Shown: positions 1-12,900, numbered from the stretch's first letter. The stretch: DNA of 64,000 nt from Pegea sp. RAD2-039 (GCA_034620365.1 JAQGEQ010000276.1:1-64000); one strand, 5' to 3'. Notes: generated by a model from the sequence alone, not told the origin. Numbers and translations are program-made.

Positions 1-50
1 TACTAAAAGTTTGGTTAATTTGAGAAAAGACTGAAATCCATTAGTATCAT

Positions 51-1165
51 TTAATTTTCATTGGAGACCTCATCAGAAGATTAGTAGCAATAGATGATGT
101 CAAAGTGTTTGTGTATGCAGATGAGGTCAAGCTTGTAATTCTTTAAAACTTCAAACTGCACTACACACTGTAGAAAACTGGTTTATGAATTGGCAGCTCA
201 GAATCCAGCCCACAAAGTCTGAACTTATAACTTTTTCTCGTAAACCAGCTGCAAATTCCTTGAACCAATACTCCATCAATGGATTTATTATTCAACGAGT
301 ATCTTCGGTCCTAGACCTTAGCATTACTCTATCACCTGACTTTAAATAGCGTAATTATGTTTCCAAAATCTTTGGAAAACCAATCAACCTTGTCTTCCTT
401 ATTATAAAGACCTTTGATTCTAAGGATCCATGTTTTTTATCTATCTTTTCAAATTGTACGTGCGTCCAGTTCTTGAATACAATGTTAGTGCATGGATGCC
501 ATGTCAAGTTAGTGATATCAAAAAAATCGAATCTGTTCAGGCCACATTTACGAGATTGGTATGCAGGAAACTTAATATTAAATATGATAGTTATAAACAT
601 CGTCTCAGCTTCTTCAATTTAAATACTTTGGAAATTCGACGGATTAAATACGACTTAATTCTTATTTTTAAAATTATCCACAATTTAATTGACTTTCAGT
701 TTGATGATTTCTTTTCTATTAGTCCTTCCCTCAAGTTATATCGACTCATCGACACACATTGCATCTTAATAAGCCCGTATCACCTGGCATCTTAATAAGC
801 CCGTATCACCTGGTACATTAATCACAGCAAATTTTTTCTCATATCGCACAATTAGTACTTGGAACCAGCTGCCATCAGACATTTTCATGTCAGAATCACT
901 CGCGTTGTTCAAGCAGAAGTTGAACCGTTATAGCATTGCCAACACTGCTATTTCTAAACTGTGAATTTTTTCTTATTTTGAATATTACTATAATTCTATG
1001 TAATTGTTCACTGTTTTATGCTTTCAGGACTACCGAAATTCCATGTATTACATCTTTCATTTTCTATATTTCTAACGTATTAGGGTTATTTGTGAGAATA
1101 TGTGTCAGCGAGAGGTGCTCTCTTTAGGCACCCTCTTTTGCATTTATTGTAATAAATGAATAAAA
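51..1165 (+). mobile_element. 5'-truncated CR1/Jockey-type LINE copy (end of RT to 3' UTR)
   Basis: From about position 51 this stretch closely matches the LINE at 22593-23670: the end of the reverse transcriptase palm (the YADD-type site here reads YADE), the region after RT, and the same 3' end. That end contains a GAGAGGTGCTCTC-type motif, then AATAAATGAATAAA. The coding frame is interrupted by several stops and shifts, and about 27 bases are tandemly duplicated near 765-815. It is a dead copy. Assignment to the CR1/Jockey group rests on the better-preserved copy. Confidence 0.85.
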
Positions 1166-1259
1166 ACAGTTTAAGCTGTTAAAGTTATTTAGATAAAATG
1201 TTTTAATTAAAATTGCAAGTAATATTATATATTACTTGTAGTAAACAAGAAATCAGAAT

Positions 1260-1870
1260 AAGTTTTCTAATTAGCATTGTATAAACAGCTTGTTTTGTAA
1301 GTAATCTTCCTTTTTTGATCAAACGCAAGTTTTCCATTTACAACATTGTGATAAAAGTATATATGCTACAATAACTAACTTTTCTTATTTCGTGGAAAAG
1401 AGCTTCAACGATAAGTTAAAAATGTTTAAAAGTTTGAAATGAATTTTTCTTAGAAGCCTTTTTTGTGACAGTTTTGTGAAAGAAGAATAAAAATGTAATC
1501 TAAATTATTTGACCACCAGGGATTCGAACCGGGGTCCGTCAATTACAAGACCTTTTTATTCGAAATTATAATTTGTATAAATAAACAAAATTTGTTGAAT
1601 GTATTTGAACTATGGACATATTTCAAAAATATTTTTACTTTAAAACTTAACACTTGTTATATTATAGGATATAACAAACATCTTTAAATACTTAATATAA
1701 AATAAATAATAATATTGGCGTGTTAATGATAATTGGAGATAAATTATAGGCGTTATAAATGACGATAACATAAAAAAATAAACAAGAGAAAGAGAAAGAA
1801 GTTCCAGATAAAGAACAATGATGGCAAGAATAAATGAAAGAGTTAAGCAAGTAAGGCAAGTACAAGAATG
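1260..1870. repeat. Dispersed repeat, copy a (unknown family)
   Basis: This segment aligns by eye, with many differences, to 3140-3910. Shared blocks include a TTTTTTGATCAAACG-like start, AAGAGCTTCAACGATAAGTT, and GAAAGAAGAATAAAAATGTAA. The last part (about 1770-1870) is rich in Lys/Glu/Gln codons, like the open frame in copy b, but is short. I do not recognise the family. About 55 bases carrying a tRNA-like 3' half (1512-1545) are present here and absent from copy b. Confidence 0.5.
1512..1545 (-). other. tRNA 3'-half-like fragment with B-box
   Basis: On the minus strand this reads as a T-arm with a perfect B-box core, GGTTCGAATCC (plus-strand 1520-1530), preceded by an anticodon-loop-like CTTGTAA (Thr UGU would fit). 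No matching 5' half, A-box or complementary acceptor strand can be found upstream, and the anticodon stem does not pair. It is therefore a tRNA fragment or decayed tRNA-derived insertion, not a working tRNA gene. Confidence 0.4.
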
Positions 1871-3139
1871 CCATCAGAAAATCTTTTTATTGACAGAGAC
1901 TAGTAAGAATAATTGAATTTAAAATATTTAAGTTGAAGTTTTTAGCTAGAAGCATAAAATGACAAATTTAATTTATTGTTAGAAAACCTAAAAATATTTC
2001 GATTTTTCTAAAGATTACTACGACAGAGTTAAGAAAATCTCAAATACTCAAATAAAACAAAATTTGGAACTCCACAAAGGCATTTAAACTACATCTACAC
2101 TGTTTGCATCAATTATGCGCTAACTACATAAAAAAATATCAATTTCTCGATAAACATTTAAGTTTCTTCTCAAAAATATATAAATTCTTTTTTTTTACTT
2201 ATTTAACTGAAAAGAGACTTTTGTAAAAGCCGGAAGAAAACTGCTTAGAGTTTACAAGCTTTTGTACAAATTTATTTTCTTTTTTAAGCAATTAAGTAAT
2301 AAATCTTATCACTAATATATAATTGTGTTCAATTACAAGTTTACATTTTCCATAAATGCATTTCTTTCTTTCATCGCTAAAAGGAATTGAATAAAGTCTC
2401 TGAGCTGTACAAAAATGGGTTCGTTCGGGACCCAAATTAGAAATTTCAATTTAATTTTTTTTCTATTTCATCAAATTGAATAGATTTTTTTCATGAAAAA
2501 TACTAAAATGTTTGCTTTATAAAAAATTTACATACTTTTTATAAAATTTATAAAAATTGTAAAAAATATCAAATCACATTTACCCTTTTAAAGCATAAGC
2601 CTTGTAAACGTTTACATTATTAAAACCTGAATGTATTTATTGAACTAATTGTGGTGTAGCGATTATCCAACCTGTCTTATATATGGAAGCTACCATATTT
2701 GCGATAAACAAAAATTCATAAGCACTTGTAGGCCTTATTGGTCTGGCTAATGACAACACTTTAGAAGATACAAAACTATCATTTTAAAGCCGGTTTGTGC
2801 CCCGTCGGCAGTTTATTGTCTTTTTAGCAGCTCTTGTAAGACTGCCTAAGCATAACTGCATCATTCCGTCTTTTCTACCACATATCGTTGCTGACGTAGA
2901 GGTTAGAATCCCATTTCATGGGCAACAACTAGATCTCTGTAAGTTCTGCCCTAAGAAATATATATATGACAGCCTTCAGCCGAAGCAGGCAAAAGATAAA
3001 GAGAATTGCGGATTTAGAGAAAAATTATCAAGATAAAATTCTATCGAATTATAACTCAGTAGTCAGAAAAATATTTTTAAAAGTTGAATAAAATTGTCAG
3101 CAGTGACATAAATGACAGTTAAACAAGATATTAAAAGTC

Positions 3140-3910
3140 TTTTTCTATTTAGCTTTTTTCGATTATCAATAACACCTTTATAACAATTTATAAATACATT
3201 TGCTTTTTTCTGATTAAACGGCAAGTTTTACCTTACAAATATTGTACATAAAAATTGTTTATAAGCTGTTACAATAACATAATTTTATGTCTCTCAGAAA
3301 AAAGCTTTAACGATAAGTTTCAACAAAAGTGGGAAATAAATTTCTTCCAAATCTTCACGAAACTGTTCTACGAAAGAAGCATAACAATGTAAGTTGAATT
3401 ATGATTTGTAAAACAATAATTAAATTGCTATAGTTTTGTCGGCAAAATTTGTTTAATAAATGTTTAAACCACGTTCGGAATATTACTTTAGTTTTGAGCT
3501 CAAAATTTGTGTGAGATCATAGTAATGATTCTCGTTAAAAATAAAGGTTTAAAAGAAAACGACCTCAACCACAAAAGAAGCAAGAAGAAGAGAATCTAGA
3601 ACAAGCGAGGCAACCACCTAAAAGGCAAAAAAAAGTAAGACGAGAACAAGGTACACAAGAACAAGAGAAACTAACCCCGACAAGACTGAAACAAGAGGGA
3701 CAAAAACTCGAAAAAGAAAAACAAGAGAGGCAAATACATCACGAAAGACTAATGCAAGAAGCAATGATATCAAACCTGCAACCTTTTGCTGAGTATTGGA
3801 TACATCAACTGCGTCAAGTAAGACCTTCTAACCCTAGACAAGAAGAAACTCCGAAACTGCAAAAACAAATCTTACACCAACAGCAACGACAAAGAAAAGG
3901 TTCAGAATAA
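3140..3910 (+). repeat. Dispersed repeat, copy b, with a 121-codon K/Q/E-rich open frame
   Basis: This is the partner of the repeat at 1260-1870. Its 3' half (3545-3910) is an open frame of 121 codons with no Met until near its end. It is built mostly of Lys, Gln, Glu and Arg, so would form a charged coiled coil, apart from a short hydrophobic patch (NLQPFAEYWIHQLR). A possible splice acceptor precedes it (TTTAAAAG). It could be one exon of an unrecognised gene or the coding part of an unknown mobile element. The duplicated surroundings favour the mobile element. Confidence 0.4.
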
Positions 3911-4437
3911 TTTTGCTATTAGAACAACAAAATTTGTGTTCAGCGGTTTTATACATTCAAAAATTTAAATTGAAAATATCTAATTATAAAATAGAAAAGT
4001 AAATTTTTTGCAAAGTTGTCGTTTTTGATATTCATAGTATGTTTCGTTTTATAGGTCTCAAAAATATTAAGCAAATCTAAGCAAAGTGTAATATAAAGTC
4101 ATTCTAGTCGTAGAATAAAAAAAGACTTTCAGAAAGTTGCAAAAATTATTATTATTTTTCAGTTTTGTTTATTGAAATTTTTGATTTTGAAAAATACAAA
4201 AGTTAAAAGGTTTTTCGTGATGAAGGTTTATTCAAACATTTTAGTATTTCACGAAGTATGTCTATGATTATATTCTATTGAATATTCCATTGAAAGTTAT
4301 GATAAAATAATTTTTAGTAAGTGATTTGTATATTACTTGTGATAAATTTATTCTATTTAGATAAGAAATCGTTTCAATGGTTTTGATCCACTAAAAAGCT
4401 TTCATGAATGTGACGACTATAGTGGGCTCAAATAAAA

Positions 4438-4908
4438 GTGGCAAGACCTTACGTTGAAGTATACCAGAACTTAAAGTCCGTTTATTACAAACCGACTTCA
4501 TCAAAACAAACTTGCAATGGCAATTACCAATCCTACAATAAAATTTGCTCTGGTGAAGATCCGGTAATAGAATGCTTTAAATGTCTCTCCTGCTTTCATC
4601 TCACCTGTAGTGATGTGAGAAAAATAATTTACGATATAATTGATAACAACCAGACGAAGCAAATGGGATTTAAATGGTTCTGCATTAAATGTAGAACCAT
4701 GGACACAACAGCTCCCTCACCTAATTATAATCAAAACCTTTTAACCGACATCAGCACTGAATGCCTCTACAAAGTAACCTGTCACATGGGCCTCGGTGAT
4801 TCCGGTTCCGACAATAATGCTAGCATGATGCAGCTTTTTGCCAAGAAAGTCACCGAAACGCAAAAAAACTGTAATTATATTTCTATAATTTTTGCTTTTA
4901 TTTTGTAA
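4438..4908 (+). mobile_element. LINE ORF1 relic with PHD-like zinc finger
   Basis: The open frame encodes a Cys-rich module with the order C-x(n)-C..CFKC..C-F-H..C and then W-F-C-I-K-C. This is the PHD/zinc-finger pattern seen in ORF1 proteins of many CR1/Jockey LINEs. The frame begins with GTG and has no good ATG, so the true 5' end is missing. The same sequence recurs, more decayed, at about 30985-31250, where it lies upstream of LINE endonuclease remnants. That supports this being ORF1 of the same family. It sits tail to tail with MED29, 25 bases from the MED29 stop codon. Confidence 0.65.
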
Positions 4909-4932
4909 CGGAAAGTAACAAAATGACTAATT

Positions 4933-7900
4933 TCAAAAATGGCCCAGTAATTTATCACTTTCTTCTCTGTTCTTCCTTTCTTCAATCTTTTTAACAAATT
5001 TAGCAATTATTTCATGAAGTATTCTTGAAAGTATTCGTTGTTGTTTAGCAAAGTGTAAACAATCTGCATAAATCTGTAAAAAAATCATCAATTTTATTTT
5101 CTATTAACCAAATACTAACTATTAATAAAATCATCTAATAAAAGCTCCCAAAGTGATCCCAATATTAAACAAAAGCTGTCAAAGTGATCCCAATTTTAAA
5201 CAAAAGCTGTCAAAGTGATCCCAATTTCGAACAAAAGCTGTCAAAGTGATCCCAATTTTAAACAAAAGCTCCCAAAGTGATCCCAATTTTAAACAAAAGC
5301 TCCCAAAGTGATCCCAATTTTAAACAAAAGCTCCCAAAGTGATCCCAATTTCGAACAAAAGCTCCCAAAGTGATCCCAATTTTGAACAAAAGCTGTTAAA
5401 GTGATCCCAATTTCGAACAAAAGCTGTCAAAGTGATCCCAATTTCGAACAAAAGCTCCCAAAGTGATCCCAATTTCGAACAAAAGCTCCCAAAGTGATCC
5501 CAATTTTGAACAAAAGCTGTTAAAGTGATCCCAATTTCGAACAAAAGCTGTTAAAGTGATCCCAATTTCGAACAAAAGCTGTCAAAGTGATCCCAATTTT
5601 AAACAAAAGCTCCCAAAGTGATCCCAATTTTAAACAAAAGCTCCCAAAGTGATCCCAATTTTGAACAAAAGCTGTTAAAGTGATCCCAATTTCGAACAAA
5701 AGCTGTCAAAGTGATCCCAATTTCGAACAAAAGCTCCCAAAGTGATCCCAATTTCGAACAAAAGCTCCCAAAGTGATCCCAATTTTGAACAAAAGCTGTT
5801 AAAGTGATCCCAATTTCGAACAAAAGCTGTTAAAGTGATCCCAATTTCGAACAAAAGCTGTCAAAGTGATCCCAATTTTAAACAAAAGCTCCCAAAGTGA
5901 TCCCAATTTTAAACAAAAGCTCCCAAAGTGATCCCAATTTCGAACAAAAGCTCCCAAAGTGATCCCAATTTTGAACAAAAGCTGTTAATGTGATCCCAAT
6001 TTTGAACAAAAGCTGTCAAAGTGATCCCAATTTTAAACAAAAGCTCCCAAAGTGATCCCAATTTCGAACAAAAGCTGTTAAAGTGATCCCAATTTTGAAC
6101 AAAAGCTCCCAAAGTGATCCCAATTTTGAACAAAAGCTCCCAAAGTGATCCCAAGTTTGAACAAAAGCTGTCAAAGTGATCCCAATTTTAAACAAAAGCT
6201 CCCAAAGTGATCCCAATTTCGAACAAAAGCTCCCAAAGTGATCCCAATTTCGAACAAAAGCTCCAAAAGTGATCCCAATTTTGAACAAAAGCTCCCAAAG
6301 TGATCCCAATTTTGAACAAAAGCTCCCAAAGTGATCCCAATTTTGAACAAAAGCTCCCAAAGTGATCCCAAGTTTGAACAAAAGCTGTCAAAGTGATCCC
6401 AATTTTAAACAAAAGCTCCCAAAGTGATCCCAATTTCGAACAAAAGCTCCCAAAGTGATCCCAATTTCGAACAAAAGCTCCAAAAGTGATCCCAATTTTG
6501 AACAAAAGCTCCCAAAGTGATCCCAATTTTGAACAAAAGCTCCCAAAGTGATCCCAATTTTGAACAAAAGCTCCCAAAGTGATCCCAATTTCGAACAAAA
6601 GCTCCCAAAGTGATCCCAATTTCGAACAAAAGCTCCCAAAGTGATCCCAATTTCGAACAAAAGCTCCCAAAGTGATCCCAATTTCGAACAAAAGCTCCCA
6701 AAGTGATCCCAATTTCGAACAAAAGCTCCCAAAGTGATCCCAATTTTGAACAAAAGCTCCCAAAGTGATCCCAATTTTGAACAAAAGCTCCCAAAGTGAT
6801 CCCAATTTTGAACAAAAGCTCCCAAAGTGATCCCAATTTCGAACAAAAGCTCCCAAGGTGATCCCAATTTCGAACAAAAGCTCCCAAAGTGATCCCAATT
6901 TCGAACAAAAGCTCCCAAAGTGATCCCAATTTTGAACAAAAGCTGTCAAAGTGATCCCAATTTTAAGCAAAAGCTCCCAAAGTGATCCCAATTTTGAACA
7001 AAAGCTCCCAAAGTGATCCCAATTTTGAACAAAAGCTGTCAAAGTGATCCCAATTTTGAACAAAAGCTCCCAAAGTGACTCTCACAAGCGACTACATCCA
7101 ACAGGAGTTTCTAATCTATCTTATTTATAACTTAGCATCAAACAAAAGCTACAAGTTAACCCAAATTGTTGTGGATTTAAAAGTGATCTCCTTCGAAACT
7201 ACCGTCATCATCTCATCAGATAGACATCATCTCTATTAATTGTTCCAGCCTCGTTCAAACACAAAATGTTTATAAAAAACAACTGCTTTAGTAGATTCAG
7301 CAAATTGACATGTAACAACTCCTCGACCAACAACAACAGCGAAACTAACTTATGCTACAAATAAATCTTGCACTTGGTGGTCGAAGGTGCTGAGTAGACA
7401 GCATCTTCAAGTAGATCTTAAAATCTTACCTCAGTACTATTAGAGTCTTGTTTGAGATTCATACTTTGAAATGAAGGAGGCAGGACATGACTGTTGATCA
7501 CTTGAAGGCTTTGTTCACGCGCAAGTTTCTATGGTAACAAAATTGACGATTAAAATTTAGTTGAAAGCAAGCTAGAGGTAGAAGTCGAGAGGATTCGTTG
7601 AATCACAATCAAAATATGCTAATGTGATGGAAAATAAATGTTATTCTTTTGTAAGATTACAATTTGAGCTGACAAATGATGAGGACACGTGATCTTATAG
7701 AAGATTTAGATAATGAAGTGATTAAAGAGGAAACTGTTTGGAAAATTACTAAAGAAGCTAATCAAAGAAAGTCAAAAGAAGTTGTTGAAAAAAGAATTGA
7801 CTCAAATGATTTTGGTTAGAATCTGATATAATAAAAAAGAGCTAGAGTTTATATAAGTTGTGTAGCTTCACAATCAAAACATCTTTCTACTTTTGTTTAC

Positions 7901-10088
7901 AAGTGACTAATTAGTGCTAAAATTTCTATTCATTTGAAGTTAAAAGCGATGAATAATCAAAATATGATTAGAGATGGGAAGATATGAGAATGAACTGATG
8001 TAACAACAATAATTACCAGGTTTAGATCTAGCTGATCACTTAAACCATAAAAAAGTTCAATACATTTCTCCAATTTCAGGTTAGCATTGACATCAATAGT
8101 TTTTCTAAAAAATTCAAATTTTTATTTGAAACACAAAAAAAACTTTGAAATCTTACTTAACTTCATCCACAGCTAAATTAGCACAAAAGTTTTGACTAGC
8201 TACTTCCATCAAATTCTATTAAAACAAATTGTTACATCTAAATGTAGATACTTGTTTACTTACAACTAAGGATTCACGTAGAGCTGGGAGAAGACTTTTT
8301 GCTTTTATAATTGGATCTACATCTCTTGGATGGTCAGATGGTGGTCGAGATTGTTGGCTTGAAGTTGGTTGTTGGATGGTGATGGTTGTAGGTGTTGCTT
8401 GAAGTTGTTTGTTTACTGAAAGTCTAGGTCTTGGTCCTTAATAATTAGAGAAAGTTTTTGAAATTTATTTATATAAATATAATAAAATATAATCTATATT
8501 ATAAATACAATTTTAGTTATTTACTTCTACTACTGAAGTACTTAATACTTCAAATGAGACTCAGATCTTTAGAGGGTTAAACGATTTTTGAGGGACTTAA
8601 AACGCTTAGGGGTCTGGGGTATTTGTAATATTGTCTTGCTACAGCAGAGACTGGTCATGATGGTTGCACTCAGGAAGTGTAGTTAAAAACAAAGCAAAAT
8701 ATAATGAGATACAAAAAATTGAGATATTTGAGTATTTCTAACAGATTTCAAAAATTAATTCATTGAAAGACAGGCAGTTTAATATCTAAATAAGTGTACA
8801 AAATCTTACTTTATAAAAAGAATTTATTTTTTTTCAACTTTTATATATCAAGTTATAAAATTTAATCAATAATTTCTAAATCTAGAATACATTAAAAGAG
8901 TAATAAAATAAATCAGTTTGACTGTAAAAATATTTACATTCTCAAAATCAGATCTTATATGATCAATAAAATTATGAGAAAGAATCTTCACTTTTAAAGA
9001 TCGTTACTTAAACAGAAGAATTAATTTCTAGTTAATTAAAACTATAATACTTCAACTAAATAAGAAAATAGTGTAAAATAAAGATAACACAAATATTTAG
9101 ATTTGAAGTTTTTGGAAACTATGAATTCAAATCTAAAAATTATGATAAACTTTTACAATTAAAAGAATAAAGCAACCAATTTATTATAAAATCAAAATAA
9201 ATAAACAATCAAGCAAAAACTAACTTAAATGATTAACAAAAACTAACTTAACAAAAAACAAACTAACCGACAGCCATCGGTTGCTTTTGGTTAACTGGTT
9301 GCTGAGATTGACATGGTTGCTGCAGAAAAACAACCTATGATGTTGGTTGACATTTAAATTTTTACAGATATTAGATGGTAGACGATAAGACATGATTGAA
9401 TAGTACTAAAAATAAACTGATTCAACAAATTTAGCTGAAGAAGTTGCACTATAGTAAATCGCGTTAAAATGGATTTTTTACTGTTTGAAATATGTTTTTT
9501 ATAAAGATTCAATAAATTCTTTTGAAACTAAAGAAGTGAGTTTTCTACAAATGTAAAATTATTTTCAAGTATATACAATTAAACTGTTTGTAAGAATGAA
9601 TTAAAAATTAAACAGTTTTTGTTGATTATAAGTAAAAAAGAAATGTTTTCTAAGCAGCAATTAAAATCAACTAAAGTTTTATTACAGTTTTTTTTTCCAA
9701 TTTGATTAAATTTTCATTTTTATCCATATTTCAAAATTTCCAAGTTATGAGATTATTTTGATAGTAAGCTGAAAGCAAAAACTACTGAAGAAAATAAGTT
9801 ATTTCTTGGTTTAGTTGCCATCTATAGCAGTTTACTTATTAATATTATTATTTAAGTTAAAATTAACTCAGTTTAGTTACAATTAAGCGAATTATGATTG
9901 GCAGAAACCTGAAAGCAAGTCATTTCAACCATTTCAATACTTTCATTACTCACTTCTTTACTTGGAGAATTAACAGGAGAATCTATTTGATAATTTTCAT
10001 GAACTACTTCTTCACTTGAAGAACTGTCATTATAAGATTGATTTGATTTTAGATCGTTTTCAGTTTGATTCAATCCTTCCATTTGCAT
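4933..10088 (-). CDS. MED29: Mediator complex subunit 29 (Intersex homologue)
   Basis: MED29 is a tail/head-junction subunit of the Mediator coactivator in the nucleus. I rebuilt it from seven exons whose phases agree: 10088-9909, 9319-9268, 8436-8264, 8215-8157, 8104-8017, 7528-7430 and 5073-4933, giving about 263 residues (human protein about 200). Family signatures are an N-terminal Gln/Pro/Ser-rich stretch, then DPIIKAKSLLPALRESL and NLMEVASQNF (human: DPVQRYKMLIPQLKESL, TLMKVAAQNL), then LEKCIELFYGLSDQLDLNL and KLAREQSLQ. The final exon (QQRILSRILHEII, then a charged tail) follows a clean TTTTTTTACAG acceptor. The first exon (Ser/Glu-rich, from MQMEGL) is the least certain, and a shorter N-terminus is possible. 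The 2.36-kb last intron is nearly filled by a 31-bp tandem array. Confidence 0.8.
5140..7076. repeat. 31-bp tandem array (about 62 copies) in the MED29 last intron
   Basis: The unit, read on the plus strand, is AAAGCTCCCAAAGTGATCCC followed by AATTTTGAACA; it repeats every 31 bases with few length changes. Units differ at two diagnostic spots (CTCCC, CTGTC or CTGTT; TTTTAAAC, TTTCGAAC or TTTTGAAC). These variants recur in blocks: 5320-5544 matches 5599-5823 with an offset of 279 (9 units), and 6152 onward matches 6369 onward with an offset of 217 (7 units), a higher-order structure. Because 31 is not a multiple of 3 and no frame holds a stop on the minus strand, it produces false open frames up to 291 codons. 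Confidence 0.95.
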
Positions 10089-10679
10089 TCACACAACATA
10101 TATCTACCTTAAAAAATATGAAAGAAACTGCAAAGCAACTCCAGATCAAACATTAGTAATGGTTGGTCAATCATTCTATATTTTCTATATATAGCAAAAC
10201 AAGCTCTGAACACAAATATAAATGAAGTTTCTATCTTTACAGTCTTGAACTGCATCATCAAATGAAGTATGAATGTCTTTAAATTCAATCAATCCAATAC
10301 TGGAACTAATTAACTTAACGCATTTCCCTTTCATTACTCTTCAGACTTTTGAAGTTGATAGTAAGTTAAAATCTTTCTTGTAAAGATCAGAATAAAATAT
10401 TTTAGATGAAAACATCTTTAGACAACAGAAAAAATTATTCACAATCATAAATTGTTTGTTTGAGATTTCTTTTTTGTTTTGATCAAAATCTTTATTTTTT
10501 TAATATCTTAGTAGTTTTTACAGTTTGTAATATTTAAAAGTAGTAAAATAAATTTAAAGTTTCAATTTTCTATCAACTAAATATAACTGTTTAATTTTAA
10601 AGTTTGAGTTTTTAGATCAAAATTAAAAAACATTTTTTCCTCTAAATCATTTTTAAAGATACATTCAAGCACCATATAA

Positions 10680-10900
10680 ATCATTTAATTGGTCACCAGC
10701 TAATGGGAAGATATCGTAACAGATCGCTGCAAATAACGCTCTCTACTCCGCGAGCAACTACAAGAAAGAAAGAGAAATCAACAATAGATAAGAAAAAGAA
10801 ACTCTACAAAGTTTTCAGTTCTCTTTGAATTTCATTTTGTTTTTGTCATTATTTCCGGAGCACAAGTAACATCCCCATATTCGGTCAAAGTAATTCGTTG
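10680..10900 (+). repeat. About 200-bp dispersed repeat, copy 1
   Basis: It resembles 24330-24545 in the same orientation. Shared features are GGGAAGATATCG, CGCTCTCTA about 20 bases later, an AAGAAAGAGA-rich middle, a TTTTGTTTTT stretch and GAGCACA near the end. It is less AT-rich than its surroundings. It might be a SINE or a lone terminal repeat of a retroelement. I saw no clear ends or target duplications, so the family stays open. Confidence 0.4.
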
Positions 10901-12900
10901 TATGTATTAAATGGTTTCTAAAACGTTAGAGTTTTGCAAAACAGTTTCAATTTCTGCAAAAAAAATGTTCAATTTGAAGTTTTAAGTTCCTGTAGAAAAG
11001 TAATTATTTTAAACGAAAAATTTATTAAAAAACTAAAAAGAAATTGTTGACTACAAACTTGAAAAATATTTTTTCTGGTTTAAAAGTATAAGCAAGATTT
11101 GAAACTTTTAATGAAACTTCTGAAAGTGAATGAATCAGAATAAAATTAAATCAATAAATTTATAATTCTGTAAGTTTGTAGTAAATAAGTGCTCTAAAAC
11201 AACTGATACTTTCATTATGAATTATTATTTTTATATTCATTTTAAGGAAATCATATCGAAAGATTTTATGCCTAATTTACTTCCTGTTTAAGATACTTTT
11301 CAATGATTTTATATGAATAAATTATCAGTTTTATTTTGATGGTAAAATTCAAATATTTAGTATTTACTTCAAATATCTAAACAAGAATTAAGATTAGAGA
11401 AAATATAACTATTAAACCATCTTTTATTTTCTAAGGAAATTATCATTACGAATAATTTAAAAAAATCTCTTCTTTATAATTACTTTTTATCGAATAATTG
11501 TTTTCCTATTACATTTTATTGCACAACAATTACAGCATCATAAACAAAACCATCTGCTATTGAACTCATCTATTTCTTGTCAAATTAGTTGAATTACAAT
11601 TTGAGTTGCTAAAAAAGATGAAATTCCACTTTTTTCAATTCCTTTATCTACGTCAGATGAACTATAAGTTGAGTTACCAAACCTTATGACCTTATAAATT
11701 GTTAGCCATTGTTGTAATTCAAACTATCTGACTTTATATATCACAAGTATTTTACTGGTGATGTCAAATTATTATATCACTTTCCGTACATCTAGTTCAA
11801 CCTGAACCCAGTCGTTGCTCGGTATCGCTTATTTTATTAATTTAATTTCCTAAAAATATATTGTCTCTAATTTGGTCCCTATAATGTTTAAAATATTCTT
11901 GACTCTATGAAAAAATGAAAATCTAGTTTTTACAAGCAGTTTTCTATTACATTTTTCAATTGATTAAACTTTGTTAGGAGACAACCAACTACTAAAACTT
12001 GATTTAGTTTGCCAATTTTTACTTACAAAAAAATATTCTCAAATGCAGGGAATACTGCGATGCATAGTATTACTAGTAGGTTTTTAGGTATCAAGCATCT
12101 GATATATAATAAGACAAAGATGAAAAAACGTGTTTGTATAAACCAAATCAAAAGAAAGAAGAACAAAAGCTTAGAAGTAGCCCAACTAGGCAGTTACAAA
12201 AAGATCAATAAATACAGATTAATTTTAAATTGAAATAATAGAAGCAGTATACTGGAAAAATTAAAGAGTGAAAACAAACTTATGAAAAAAGAGCAAAATA
12301 ACAATACCCAGATTATTTACAAAAAGACTGAAATCTAACCGGTGGTTCAAACTGAAGACTTTTATGATGAAAACGTAAATGCAGTGTGATGAAACATCTC
12401 AAAAATAAAGAGCAAACTTGACAGAAGTTGTAAAAAGTATAAGCAGCTAAAATCTTTTTGGAGAAGCAATTAAACTCACAAAACTATATTCTTTATAAGG
12501 TTAATATATAGAAGATAGCTGAAGACGACCAATAGTAAAAAAAAGAAAGTCAGAAAAAAGAAAAACAAAACTTAGAAGTACCCAAAATCTTTACTAAAAG
12601 ATAAAAAATCAACTAAGGCAGTTACGACAAGACTAAAGATTTGTTAACAACTAACTGTCTTGAATGAATAATTCCACCAAAATCTTATAAAAAAAAATAA
12701 ATCAATGGAAGTTGTACAAAACTATGGTAAGCCAAACTCTTAATAAAATAACTAAAATTAAGCAAGAGTTTTATACTGAAAACCCGTAAATTGAAATACT
12801 TTTTCATGCTGTAATGAAAACAACTTGTTAAGGGCGCTTTATTCAATTGTAAAAAGCGGCTAGTAACAACGGTAAGCAACAATTGGAGGAACGACAACAG
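10901..12900. other. AT-rich intergenic stretch, nothing assignable
   Basis: I see no supported gene here. There are A- and K-codon-rich short frames around 12009-12650 that recall the charged frame at 3545-3910, but no splice-consistent protein or known motif could be read. Confidence 0.5.

Noticed and set aside
2797-3036. 79-codon frame starting with GTG, with a CKFCPKK motif
   Set aside because: No ATG, no splice partners and no recognised family; possibly a transposon remnant but nothing decisive.
5320-7063. Several overlapping open frames up to 291 codons with FKIGITLGAFVQNWDH-type repeats
   Set aside because: They arise because the 31-bp unit has no stop in any minus-strand frame. All three frames are open and the array lies in the last MED29 intron, so no repeat protein is supported.
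9873-10088. Stand-alone small minus-strand gene
   Set aside because: Its CAG/GTTTCT donor is in phase with the next MED29 exon (9319-9268), so it was taken as the likely first MED29 exon instead.
12009-12233. Lys-rich plus-strand frame as a gene
   Set aside because: Low-complexity Lys-rich reading in AT-rich DNA with no start context, splice partners or conserved motif.
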